Source: Chloroflexota bacterium (GTDB lineage Bacteria > Chloroflexota > Dehalococcoidia > Lucifugimonadales > JAPUKM01). Taken from it: a DNA stretch of 7,715 nucleotides. Each line of letters starts with the position of its first letter. Position 1 is the stretch's first letter. The DNA is taken from the NCBI GenBank assembly GCA_027295645.1, contig JAPUKM010000139.1, positions 1-7,715 of the forward strand. The letters are read 5' to 3'. Below are positions 1 through 7,654 of this stretch, one piece after another. The translations under genes were made by a program, and so were the position numbers. Below the pieces are notes generated by a model, which saw only the letters and a list, made by a program, of their open reading frames with translations, was not told the origin of the DNA and did not search any database.

Positions 1-1319
<1,319 letters not shown>

Positions 1320-1323
<4 letters not shown>

Positions 1324-2333
1324 AGCCGCGCAGCCTGTAGCTGGACCCTCTCCTTCACCTGAGGATTGACCACTATTGGCGGCCACTCCCCCCGGAAGAA
1401 CCCCACCACCTCTCGGCAGACGCGCTGCTCCATCTCATCATAAGAGGTGTCTGAGACGTGGCACATGTGGGGGGTGATGAGGGCGTTGTCCAGGTTGAAC
1501 AGCGGACTTGGATGCGGCGGCATCTTGCTGAGCATGTCCAGTGCGGCGCCAGCTATCCACCCCTTGGTCAGGGCCGTATGCAGCGCCTCCTCGTCGATGA
1601 TGGCCCCGCGGGCCGTGCAATTGATGAGATAGGCGGTCGGCTTCATCCTCTTCAGCTGCTCCGCGCCTATCATGTGTCGCGTCTTCTCAGTTAGAGGGAC
1701 GTTCAAATGGAGGAAGTCCGACTCCTCAAGGACCCGGTCCAGAGAGGTCAGCTCAACTCCCAGCTCGTCATTGAAGCCTTCGGGCTTATTGGGGTCATAG
1801 GCCAGGAACCTCATGCGGAACCCCTGACACTTCCGAGCCAGGGCCTGGGCCGCGCGCCCGAATCCGATGGACCCCACCGTCACAGTGCTCATGCGGAACA
1901 TGGGTCTGCCCATCTCGACCATAGCCTTGTGGTCGTTCCGCCACTGGCCCGCCCGCACCACGCTGTCGTAGAAGAACAGCTTGCGGGCCAGCCCCAGCAT
2001 CATGGCCATCGCGTGGTCGCTCACCTCCTCGGTGGTGGCATCCACGGCGTAGGAGACGCAGATGCCCCGCTCGGTGGCCGCGTCCATGTCTATGCCGTCG
2101 ATATCGATGGCGTAGCAGCTGATGATGCGGCACCTCTCCAGAGACTCCAGCACCCTCCTGGTGAGTGGGCCACCGGCCCGGATGATGGCATCGGCGTCAT
2201 GGGCCACCTTGATGACCTCGTCCTCGGTTTCGCAGTCCGCCACCACAAGCTCAGCGTCGATCTCTCTGAAGATGCCCTGCGCGATCTGCGGGTCCACCGG
2301 GTTCAGGTTCAGCTGCACGACCTTGCGTTCCAT
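1320..2333 (-). CDS. D-isomer-specific 2-hydroxyacid dehydrogenase, CtBP-like, with Met in place of the catalytic Glu
   Basis: Family members reduce 2-keto acids to D-2-hydroxy acids with NAD(P)H, or the reverse, in the cytoplasm. The 337-residue length is typical. A split catalytic domain (about 1-100 and 290-337) flanks a Rossmann domain with VGSIGFGRAAQ (G157, G159; the third Gly is Ala162) and Asp180 at the end of the next strand, which favours NAD over NADP. The TTEEVSDHAMAMMLGLAR helix is characteristic. Catalytic Arg242 (NCTARGAIID) and His289 (ITPHMCH) are present. The Glu of the usual 'DxxExEP' segment is Met271 (LDMLSKMPP). I chose ATG 2333 because AAGGA lies 8 nt upstream; a GTG at 2360 would extend it nine residues into the preceding gene. 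It follows the MmgE/PrpD gene by 19 nt, so the two are probably cotranscribed. Family assignment is firm; substrate unknown, and activity uncertain given Met271. Confidence 0.93.
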
Positions 2334-2341
2334 GTTCCCTA

Positions 2342-2346
2342 TCCTT
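2342..2346 (-). promoter_or_regulatory. Ribosome binding site of the 2-hydroxyacid dehydrogenase
   Basis: Reading on the minus strand, AAGGA (within GAAAGGAT) lies 8 nt before ATG 2333. It sits in the short gap after the MmgE/PrpD stop and decides the start in favour of ATG 2333 over the in-frame GTG at 2360, which would overlap the upstream gene by 8 nt. Confidence 0.7.
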
Positions 2347-2352
2347 TCAGTG

Positions 2353-3696
2353 CTAGCCACCCAAAAGTGAGGTCAGCTTCCTGACGTCCGGTAGCTGCTC
2401 AAGGCGAGCTATCGTCTCCACTGCGGCTTGGGCCTTGTCTGCACCCAAGACGTCGGTGGTCAAAGAGAGAAACTTCTCGACCAGCTCTTCGTGGGGAACA
2501 GGGTTCTCGGCGTCTCCCCGGATGGCCGTGGTCGACCCCGAAAACACGCGCCCGTCGTCCAGCCGTACGGACACCACGGCAGTCGGGTGGCCATCGCGCC
2601 GCAGCGACATCTCCGGGTCCATCTCCACATGGACCCTCCCCGCCATCTCCCGGATCCGCTCATCGCCGATCGTCTCCGGGTAGAAGGTGGAGATGTCTGA
2701 CGTGCCCCGCACGATGGCCGCCGCTACGGCATACGGGACCGAGAACTTGGCCCCCAGCGTGTTCTGCGGATAGTCGCCCACCATACCTGCCGGCATAGGG
2801 ATGGTGGAGACCTCCACGGCCTCCACCCGCTCCGGCACGAACTGCTCATCGCGGCGTAGCGCCAACACGGCATCCAGTGCGGGGTGGTTGTATCGGCAGC
2901 AGGCGTGGAACTTGAAGTAGCCCTGCTGGATGCGGTACCCGTCGCCCAGTCCCCGGACGATCGCCTCCGTGTCCAAGCCGTTCCCCAGGATCGTACTAAA
3001 GACATCCGTTGGGCCGTCATCAAGACCGGTATAGCCGCATTCGTACACGTGGACCGCGAGAACACCCTGAAGCCCTGAACGGCCTGGGTACAGATTGCGG
3101 ATAGTCGCCCCTTCAAATGTGGGTGTCCAGGAGTTGGCGGGGCTCATAGAGGCCGCCAGGTTGATCACCGCCCGAATCCGGTCGCGTGTGTAGCCGCGTA
3201 GCTTGGCGACCGCTACCGCCGTGCTGATGGTGCCCCAGATGCCGTGGGGGTGGATATCCTCTCGGAGCCGCGTGGCGCCTCCCATCCGCGACTCTACCTC
3301 GTATCCCACAAGGATGCTTTCGATGAGCCGCTGGCCGTTCGCGCCAAGCTCCTCTGCCACGGCGACGGCGCCGGGAAGGGAGTGTATGGAGGGATGTCCC
3401 CCACCGAAGCGGTTGCCCTCGTCCATCTCCAGGGCAACACCGGCTGTGGCGTTGACCATAGTAGCCAGCATGGGCTCTGCCTTCAGCGGGTGGCCTAGGA
3501 TGGTGGCCGTGGCCGGGCCTGAGCGCTGGGCCATCATCTGTGCCAAGGAGGCGTTCTCCGGCAGTCGGCTGCCACCGACGATGGCACCTACCGTATCGAG
3601 GGTCACATCCCTAACGGCGGCTACCACCTCGTGACTCAGGTCCGGGTACTCCGTCTCCGCGACGAACTCGGCCAGCGTATCCAGGTAGTCACTCAT
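2353..3696 (-). CDS. MmgE/PrpD family protein (2-methylcitrate dehydratase / cis-aconitate decarboxylase superfamily)
   Basis: The superfamily includes 2-methylcitrate dehydratase (propionate catabolism) and cis-aconitate decarboxylase; it also holds many enzymes of unknown substrate. The 447-residue length is normal. An N-terminal all-helical domain contains the family hallmark HPSIHSLPGAVAVAEELG (His101) and HPHGIWGT (His149). The C-terminal lid domain includes FHACCRYNHPALDA and AKFSVPYAVAAAI (about 316-328). By hand alignment to cis-aconitate decarboxylase, its active-site Asp-x-Asp-Asp-Thr cluster is represented by Glu90, Asp92, Glu93 and Gly94, and its Lys207 by Arg200, so this belongs to a different substrate subgroup, not plain PrpD. 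ATG 3696 is preceded by GAGGA 8 nt upstream. It heads a two-gene unit with the hydroxyacid dehydrogenase. No prpB, prpC or acnD-like gene is nearby, which argues against a methylcitrate-cycle role. Family certain; reaction unknown. Confidence 0.93.
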   Translation of the reverse strand: MSDYLDTLAEFVAETEYPDLSHEVVAAVRDVTLDTVGAIVGGSRLPENASLAQMMAQRSGPATATILGHPLKAEPMLATMVNATAGVALEMDEGNRFGGGHPSIHSLPGAVAVAEELGANGQRLIESILVGYEVESRMGGATRLREDIHPHGIWGTISTAVAVAKLRGYTRDRIRAVINLAASMSPANSWTPTFEGATIRNLYPGRSGLQGVLAVHVYECGYTGLDDGPTDVFSTILGNGLDTEAIVRGLGDGYRIQQGYFKFHACCRYNHPALDAVLALRRDEQFVPERVEAVEVSTIPMPAGMVGDYPQNTLGAKFSVPYAVAAAIVRGTSDISTFYPETIGDERIREMAGRVHVEMDPEMSLRRDGHPTAVVSVRLDDGRVFSGSTTAIRGDAENPVPHEELVEKFLSLTTDVLGADKAQAAVETIARLEQLPDVRKLTSLLGG

Positions 3697-3791
3697 GGTC
3701 TACGTCCTCAGGTCGCAGCGAATGCACAATCGAAAAGGAGATAACCCCCAGCCGGCTAGCCCTTACGCCTATCCTGCTGAACCCTTGTGCC

Positions 3792-4253
3792 TCAAGGCGT
3801 GGGAAGGGCAGGGATATTTCCGCAGGCGGTATACACCTCGGGACTGCCGAGGGAATCATGAAGGTTGATGGCAAAATTGCCGGTTCGCAGGGCGTCCAGC
3901 TTCACCTTGACGCTTGGGGTTTCAGAATCCCCAAAGTTTACGTCCTTGAGACGGTATGCTATGCCACCCAGGTTGTCGCATGTGCCGTCGTGGATATGGA
4001 CGGGCTGCGGATCGCGAGGCCATGCAGTGACCCTGAGCGTCACACCCGTCGTGTCACCCGAGCCGGTTCTCAGCGTCGCGGTGCCCGTCTGACCGGAGCT
4101 ATTGAGCTCTACAAGCGGGACATTTATCGATAACTCAGAACTACCGCCGTTATCGCTGCTACAGGCCGCACCAATGATGAGCAGCAGCCCAAAGCCGGAG
4201 CCAAACAGGAGCCAGCGGACGCGCTTTCTGGTCGCACCATATTTGCTAATCAC
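3792..4253 (-). CDS. Small secreted lipoprotein with a Cu/Zn-SOD-like (CHRD-like) core
   Basis: Predicted 153-residue exported lipoprotein of unknown function. The N-terminus has basic residues (KYGATRKRVRW) and a hydrophobic stretch (LLFGSGFGLLLIIGAA), followed by Cys31, the probable lipidated residue; the lipobox IGAAC is slightly atypical, with Gly at -3. A Gly/Ser-rich linker leads to a beta-rich domain. That domain contains QPVHIHDGTC (His86, His88, Cys92), LGGIAYRL, NFAINLHDS (His132) and a near-terminal TACGNIP (Cys144). The HxH, later xLH and late ACG motifs resemble the copper ligands and disulfide of Cu/Zn superoxide dismutase, though the zinc loop is absent. The GTG start is chosen because GGAGGG lies 6 nt upstream and it gives a clean signal peptide; ATG 4298 would add 15 residues, including two Cys, before it. 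A 95-bp gap separates it from the MmgE/PrpD gene. The gene is probably real; its role is open. Confidence 0.75.
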   Translation of the reverse strand: MISKYGATRKRVRWLLFGSGFGLLLIIGAACSSDNGGSSELSINVPLVELNSSGQTGTATLRTGSGDTTGVTLRVTAWPRDPQPVHIHDGTCDNLGGIAYRLKDVNFGDSETPSVKVKLDALRTGNFAINLHDSLGSPEVYTACGNIPALPTP

Positions 4254-4259
4254 AACACA

Positions 4260-4265
4260 CCCTCC
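4260..4265 (-). promoter_or_regulatory. Ribosome binding site deciding the lipoprotein start
   Basis: On the minus strand GGAGGG lies 6 nt upstream of GTG 4253. This near-ideal site falls inside the longer reading frame that begins at ATG 4298, and is the main reason for preferring the shorter GTG-initiated protein with a standard lipoprotein signal peptide. Confidence 0.65.
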
Positions 4266-4322
4266 ACAGTAATGCTCTTCTGAATGGTACTCAGACAACC
4301 CGGTTGCCGGATTTCAGGCGAC

Positions 4323-4331
4323 AGTTTACCA
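4323..4331 (-). promoter_or_regulatory. Possible extended -10 promoter element for the lipoprotein gene
   Basis: On the minus strand the sequence TGGTAAACT matches the extended -10 pattern TGnTAnnnT, about 70 nt upstream of GTG 4253. No acceptable -35 hexamer lies at 16-18 bp (the hexamer there reads AGGTAG), so this is only a weak candidate within the divergent region. Confidence 0.2.
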
Positions 4332-4360
4332 CACATGCTCAGCGTCTACCTGTCCACCAC

Positions 4361-4389
4361 TTCTCATCCGGCCAAACCACGGATATAAT
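4361..4389 (+). promoter_or_regulatory. Sigma-70-type promoter of the dehydrogenase/amidohydrolase/thiolase operon
   Basis: A perfect -10 hexamer TATAAT (4384-4389) lies exactly 17 bp downstream of TTCTCA (4361-4366), a 4-of-6 match to TTGACA. It sits in the only sizeable non-coding region of the window, upstream of a row of four plus-strand genes. Transcription would start near 4396, giving a leader of about 78 nt before GTG 4474. No clear operator dyad overlaps it. Confidence 0.6.
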
Positions 4390-4427
4390 CCCCAGTGCTC
4401 CGGCCCGACCTCAAGGAGACTATCCTT

Positions 4428-4454
4428 GTGCGGGCTGCTACCGGCCATGGGTGA
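4428..4454 (+). promoter_or_regulatory. Possible 8-codon leader mini-ORF in the operon 5' UTR
   Basis: Downstream of the predicted transcription start, AAGGAG (4413-4418) precedes a GTG (4428) by 9 nt. The frame reads eight codons (MRAATGHG) and stops at TGA 4452-4454, 19 nt before the dehydrogenase GTG. It could be a translated leader or a chance arrangement; nothing in its composition suggests amino-acid attenuation. Confidence 0.2.
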
Positions 4455-4473
4455 GAGATGAGGGAGGAGACCT

Positions 4474-5484
4474 GTGAAGGCGGCTGTCCTTTACGAGACG
4501 GGCGGGCCTGAAGTCCTGAAGATAGAGGAGATGCCTATGCCGCGGCCTGGGCCTACCCAGGTGCTCGTCAAAGTAGCGGCAGCAGGCATGTGCGGGCACG
4601 ACCACGCGGATCGAACGGGAATTACACGCACGGAGAGGCCTGTCATCCTTGGGCATGAGGTCTCTGGAGTCGTCGTTGAGGTGGGCGAGAAGGTCAGCCA
4701 CTTCCAGCCGGGGGATTCGGTTGCCAGCAAGCAGTTCGCCAGTTGCGGACGGTGTGTGTATTGCCGCTCCATGCGAGACCTGCAGTGTTCGGAGCGCCGC
4801 TTCGCAAGGGGAGGGTTTGCCGAGTACGTCGCCCTTGACGATCAGATCATCATCAAGATCCCAGAGGGTGTGGACCTGGAGGGAGCTTCCATAGCGGCAT
4901 GTGCCGTAGGCTCCTGCCTGCGGGCGCTTCGGCAGTCCGCGAAGGTGGTCCACGGAGAGACGGTCGTCATCACCGGCGCGGGTGGCGGCCTTGGTGTCCA
5001 CGGTTTGCAGGTGGCCAAGGCCCTCGGAGCGCATACCATCGCCGTTACCAGCTCCCCACACAAGGTTGAAGCGCTGCGAGAGTATGGCGCGGACCAGGTG
5101 GTGCTTGCCCAGGGGGCCGACTACTGGAGGGATATTGTGGAGGCCAACAACGGCGAAGAGCCCCAGGTGGTGATCGACACCGTGGGGCACCCGGATGTGT
5201 TCACTGCCTGCTTCCGGGCTCTCGGCCGTCACGGCCGCTACGTATTCATTGGGCAGGTCTACCGCCAGAAGGTAGAGCTGTACCCAGCTATAGTTCTGGG
5301 CAAGGAGGTCGTGATCACCGGCTCGGCGGCCACTCGCATGAACGAGTTCCTGGATGCCATGGAGATGGTACGTCTGGGCACCGTCCGCCCCGTGTTCCAG
5401 AGCTTCCCATTGGCCCAGGTCGTTGAGGCCTCCCGGCAGATGGACGATCGGAAGGTGTTCGGGCGGACGGTGCTGGTGCCGTAG
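4474..5484 (+). CDS. Zinc-dependent alcohol dehydrogenase, medium-chain (MDR) family
   Basis: NAD(P)-dependent oxidoreductase of 336 residues, normal for the family. An N-terminal GroES-like domain carries catalytic zinc ligands Cys40 (GMCGHDHADRTG) and His61-Glu62 (ILGHEVSG). It also has a complete structural zinc site, Cys91, Cys94, Cys97 and Cys105, in the C-x2-C-x2-C-x7-C pattern. The Rossmann domain begins VVITGAGGGLGVHGLQVAKALGA (glycines 168-174). The residues after the second strand are TSSPHK rather than an acidic residue, which hints at NADP(H). The 'CGHDxADR' variant resembles acryloyl-CoA reductase-like and other acyl-chain MDR enzymes (from memory). The start is fixed by an in-frame TGA at 4459-4461 and by GGAGG 6 nt upstream of GTG. 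It is the first gene of the operon; 54 nt separate it from the amidohydrolase. Family firm; substrate unknown, perhaps an alcohol or enoyl intermediate of the pathway served by the downstream genes. Confidence 0.95.
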   Translation: MKAAVLYETGGPEVLKIEEMPMPRPGPTQVLVKVAAAGMCGHDHADRTGITRTERPVILGHEVSGVVVEVGEKVSHFQPGDSVASKQFASCGRCVYCRSMRDLQCSERRFARGGFAEYVALDDQIIIKIPEGVDLEGASIAACAVGSCLRALRQSAKVVHGETVVITGAGGGLGVHGLQVAKALGAHTIAVTSSPHKVEALREYGADQVVLAQGADYWRDIVEANNGEEPQVVIDTVGHPDVFTACFRALGRHGRYVFIGQVYRQKVELYPAIVLGKEVVITGSAATRMNEFLDAMEMVRLGTVRPVFQSFPLAQVVEASRQMDDRKVFGRTVLVP

Positions 5485-5538
5485 AGGGCTTCGAGATATC
5501 ATCCGTGAGACGATTGATTACATCAGGAGAGTCGGTTT

Positions 5539-6474
5539 ATGCCGGACTTTGAGATCATAGACGTTCATACCCACACCTTTGCCTCCGCCGAGCGGGGCAT
5601 CCGGTGGCAGAAGGGGATAGCTCCCGACCGAGAGGTGGAGCGGGCGGGCACCACCGACGAACTCCTTGACTGTATGAAGAGGGGAGGCATCTCCCGCTCC
5701 GTCATGCTGATGTACACGCCAACCAGGTTCATGTACGAGGCGCAGATCAAAAGAGTGAGCCCTCTGCCTGATGATCCCGCCAAGCGGGAGGCCATAGAGC
5801 GGGAGACGAAGGACCTCATGGTCCAGCGGATGATCATGAACAACGAGTGGGCCTGTGAGGAGATTAAGAAGAATCCGCAGCTCATGGCCTTCGCCGGACT
5901 GGACCCGGTCTATATGAGCGAGGAGACCCTCATCGGCGAGATCGAGGACAAGGTGGCAAAGGGGTGCAAGGGGGTGAAGATCGTCCCCCTGGCCCTGGCG
6001 ATCTACGGCAACGACAAACGTCTCTGGCCGGTCTACGACACAATCAGCAGGCTGGGCGTCCCCATGCTGAGTCAGGCCGGGGGAGGGCCCGGAGAGGCAG
6101 GGGGGAAGGACGCCTGGGGGAGGCCCAAGTACTTTGGAGAGGCGTTGCAGGACTTCCCGTGCCTGAAGCTCATCCTGGCCCATATGGGGCAGGGTTACAA
6201 GGAGGACATGATCGACCTGTGCAGCAGGTTTCCGAACCTCTCTACGGATATCTCCGGCCAGCTTACCGACCTGGACCAGCCGGGTGGGCGGCAATCGGAC
6301 GAGTTGGTGCAGTTCATCCGCACGTGCGGGGTCGAGCATGTCATGTGGGGGACCAACTTTCCCATGAACAACCCGGTCCTCTACTCAGAGCTCACAGAAA
6401 AGCTTCCGCTGACCTCCGAGGAGAAGGAGCTTATTGGCAGCAAGAACGCCAAGCGGGTCATCGGGATCAACTAG
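5539..6474 (+). CDS. Amidohydrolase-2 family protein with two altered metal-ligand positions
   Basis: TIM-barrel protein of 311 residues in the family that includes ACMSD, gamma-resorcylate decarboxylase and 2-pyrone-4,6-dicarboxylate lactonase; members hydrolyse or decarboxylate small acids using one bound metal. Visible signatures are IDVHTHTF after strand 1 (His10, His12), CKGVKIVPL (Lys147) and LAHMGQGY (His215). Two usual ligand positions differ. The His in the 'lPvliHtG' strand is Gln179 (VPMLSQAGG), and the Asp of the C-terminal 'GTDFP' motif is Asn273 (WGTNFPMNNP). The bases confirm both (CAG at 6073, AAC at 6355). AGGAG precedes ATG 5539 by 9 nt. It lies second in the operon, with the thiolase-like gene starting 16 nt after its stop. 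It could be active with another metal geometry, or a non-catalytic partner. Family firm; reaction unknown. Confidence 0.92.
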   Translation: MPDFEIIDVHTHTFASAERGIRWQKGIAPDREVERAGTTDELLDCMKRGGISRSVMLMYTPTRFMYEAQIKRVSPLPDDPAKREAIERETKDLMVQRMIMNNEWACEEIKKNPQLMAFAGLDPVYMSEETLIGEIEDKVAKGCKGVKIVPLALAIYGNDKRLWPVYDTISRLGVPMLSQAGGGPGEAGGKDAWGRPKYFGEALQDFPCLKLILAHMGQGYKEDMIDLCSRFPNLSTDISGQLTDLDQPGGRQSDELVQFIRTCGVEHVMWGTNFPMNNPVLYSELTEKLPLTSEEKELIGSKNAKRVIGIN

Positions 6475-6518
6475 ATATGGGAATCTAGATATGACAAATC
6501 TAGATATGGGAAATCTAG
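6471..6518. repeat. Tandem repeat (14, 15 and 15 bp plus CTAG) across the stop/start junction
   Basis: Three near-identical units lie end to end: CTAGATATGGGAAT (6471-6484), CTAGATATGACAAAT (6485-6499) and CTAGATATGGGAAAT (6500-6514), followed by CTAG (6515-6518). The first unit contains the TAG stop of the amidohydrolase. Units 2 and 3 each supply an in-frame ATG for the thiolase-like protein, encoding the repeated N-terminal Asn-Leu-Asp-Met. Unit 1 is one base short, so its own ATG (6477) reads only Met-Gly-Ile before a TAG. A duplication of an original stop/start junction would explain it. Confidence 0.9.
6483..6505 (+). promoter_or_regulatory. Possible hairpin presenting the thiolase start codon in its loop
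   Basis: Two copies of the self-complementary octamer ATCTAGAT (6483-6490 and 6498-6505) flank the heptamer ATGACAA. In mRNA they can pair as an 8-bp stem with the ATG 6491-6493 in the loop. The stem is AU-rich and probably weak, and alternative pairing with the neighbouring CTAG copies is possible. It could tune initiation or coupling; no experimental basis. Confidence 0.3.
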
Positions 6519-7651
6519 CGGACCTTCGGGATAAGACCGCCATCGTAGGCGTCGGCAACACCGATTTCGGGTCGCTGTACCGAAACCTGGACCCCGAGCG
6601 CAGCAGCTACGACCTGGGCATGGAAGCCCTGAAGATGGCCATGGATGACGCCGGACTGACAAAGGACGATATAGATGGGGTCCTGGTCAGCCGGATTCCT
6701 GACTACACCCAGTTCTGTGACATGCTGGGCCGCCACCACATCAACTACGCCACCATCCTTCCAGGTGGCGGAAGGTATTCGGGTATGGCGCTTCAGTACG
6801 CGGTGATGTTGGTGACCTCCGGCCTCGCCAATGTGGTCGCCTGTGTCTACGGCAACAATGGACGCTCCGTGGGCGCCACGTATGGCGGCGAGAGGGAGCA
6901 GAGCGGCTCCTTCGATACTATGTACGGCTTCACCTCCCCCGGAGCCTCATGGGCGATGATGTGGCGTCGCTACTGCCACCAGTACGGCATCCGGGAGCCC
7001 GAGCGGTTGGGTGCGATTGCCGTTTCCAATCGAAAGCACGCCGCCACGAACCCGTACGCCGTAATGAAGGAGCCGATGTCGCTTGAGGAGTACCGAAAAG
7101 CGCGATGGATCGCCGAGCCGCTCCGCCTGTTCGACTACTGCCTGATCAACGATGGCGGAGTCGCCTTCATCGTGACCAGCGCAGAGCGCGCCCGGAGCCT
7201 GCGAAAGCCCCCGGTCTATATCAGCGCAACGGTGGGCGCCACCAGCTTGACCGACCACTTCACCCAGGACGACGGCTTCCAGACCGCAATGGAGTCCATC
7301 GCGGAGCGGATCTACCCCGCGGCCGGCATCGATAGGACGGATGTCGACTGCCTACAGATCTACGACCACTTCTCACCCGCGGTCCTCTTTGCTCTGGAGT
7401 ACTTCGGGTACGCGCCCAGGGGTGAGAGTCTGGACTTTGTCCAGGACGGGAGGATCACCGTGGGCGGAGAGCTGCCGATCAATACCAGCGGAGGCCACCT
7501 TTCGGAGAGCTACATGCAGGGGTGGGCGTTGCATGTGGAGGCGGTCCGTCAGCTTCGCGGCGAGCGGGGCGCGGCGCAGGTGCCCGACTGTGAGGTCGTC
7601 CAGTACATCTGCATAGCCCACATCGCCAGCTCCCACATCCTGAGGAGATAG
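6491..7651 (+). CDS. Thiolase-like protein (SCP-x/lipid-transfer, Ltp-type) lacking the nucleophilic Cys
   Basis: Thiolase-superfamily protein of 386 residues, probably acting on CoA thioesters with the DUF35 protein encoded next. Family signatures are TAIVGVGNTDFGSLY near the N-terminus, ALQYAVMLVTSGLANVV, INDGGVAFIVTSAERA (219-234), YDHFSPAVLFALEYFG (291-306), and PINTSGGHLSESYMQG with the conserved His336, then EAVRQLRGERG. At the nucleophile position, where biosynthetic and degradative thiolases have a Cys, it reads LPGGGRYSGMA (90-100), and the usual C-terminal CxGG motif is YICIAH. A classical thiolase reaction is therefore unlikely; an aldolase-type role like Ltp2 is possible. Start choice is uncertain: ATG 6491 has a weak GGGA 8 nt upstream, while ATG 6506 has none; both lie in a tandem repeat. 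The gene starts 16 nt after the amidohydrolase stop and ends 3 nt before the DUF35 gene. Confidence 0.9.
   Translation: MTNLDMGNLADLRDKTAIVGVGNTDFGSLYRNLDPERSSYDLGMEALKMAMDDAGLTKDDIDGVLVSRIPDYTQFCDMLGRHHINYATILPGGGRYSGMALQYAVMLVTSGLANVVACVYGNNGRSVGATYGGEREQSGSFDTMYGFTSPGASWAMMWRRYCHQYGIREPERLGAIAVSNRKHAATNPYAVMKEPMSLEEYRKARWIAEPLRLFDYCLINDGGVAFIVTSAERARSLRKPPVYISATVGATSLTDHFTQDDGFQTAMESIAERIYPAAGIDRTDVDCLQIYDHFSPAVLFALEYFGYAPRGESLDFVQDGRITVGGELPINTSGGHLSESYMQGWALHVEAVRQLRGERGAAQVPDCEVVQYICIAHIASSHILRR
7643..7647 (+). promoter_or_regulatory. Ribosome binding site of the DUF35 gene, inside the thiolase 3' end
   Basis: AGGAG, within GAGGAG, lies 7 nt upstream of GTG 7655 and is part of the last two sense codons (Arg-Arg) of the thiolase-like gene. 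This arrangement favours translational coupling and balanced production of the two proteins. Confidence 0.7.
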
Positions 7652-7654
7652 CCC

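Noticed and set aside
1707..2384. Open frame of 225 codons on the plus strand opposite the hydroxyacid dehydrogenase
   Set aside because: Antisense to the Rossmann domain of a clear family member; His-rich translation without signatures.
3697..3791. Overlapping palindromes GGCTAGCC and AGCCGGCT considered as a terminator after the lipoprotein gene
   Set aside because: They are loopless 8-bp palindromes with no following U-run on the minus strand; no convincing hairpin forms. No good promoter was found in this 95-bp gap either.
4254..4298. Upstream ATG 4298 adding 15 residues to the lipoprotein
   Set aside because: The extension puts two extra Cys and acidic residues before the signal peptide, and an ideal GGAGGG site sits inside it, 6 nt before GTG 4253.
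4295..4311. Imperfect dyad CAACC-C-GGTTG in the divergent region as an operator
   Set aside because: Arms are only 5 bp with a 1-nt centre, it does not overlap the plus-strand promoter, and no regulator gene is present in the window to support it.
4438..5502. Open reading frame of 354 codons on the minus strand opposite the alcohol dehydrogenase, longer than the dehydrogenase itself
   Set aside because: It lies entirely opposite a gene with complete zinc and nucleotide-binding motifs. Its His/Leu-rich translation has no recognisable motif, and long antisense frames are common in GC-rich codon usage.
5518..6339. Open frame of 273 codons on the minus strand opposite the amidohydrolase
   Set aside because: Antisense to a clearly real gene, with no motif and a shadow-type composition.
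6434..6490. Upstream ATG 6434 extending the thiolase-like protein by 19 residues
   Set aside because: It lies inside the amidohydrolase coding region. The added residues do not resemble the family N-terminus, which normally begins just before the LRDKTAIVG segment.
6471..6518. Short repeats considered as a CRISPR fragment or iteron array
   Set aside because: There are no spacers, units are directly abutting and only 14-15 bp, and they overlap coding sequence and start codons.
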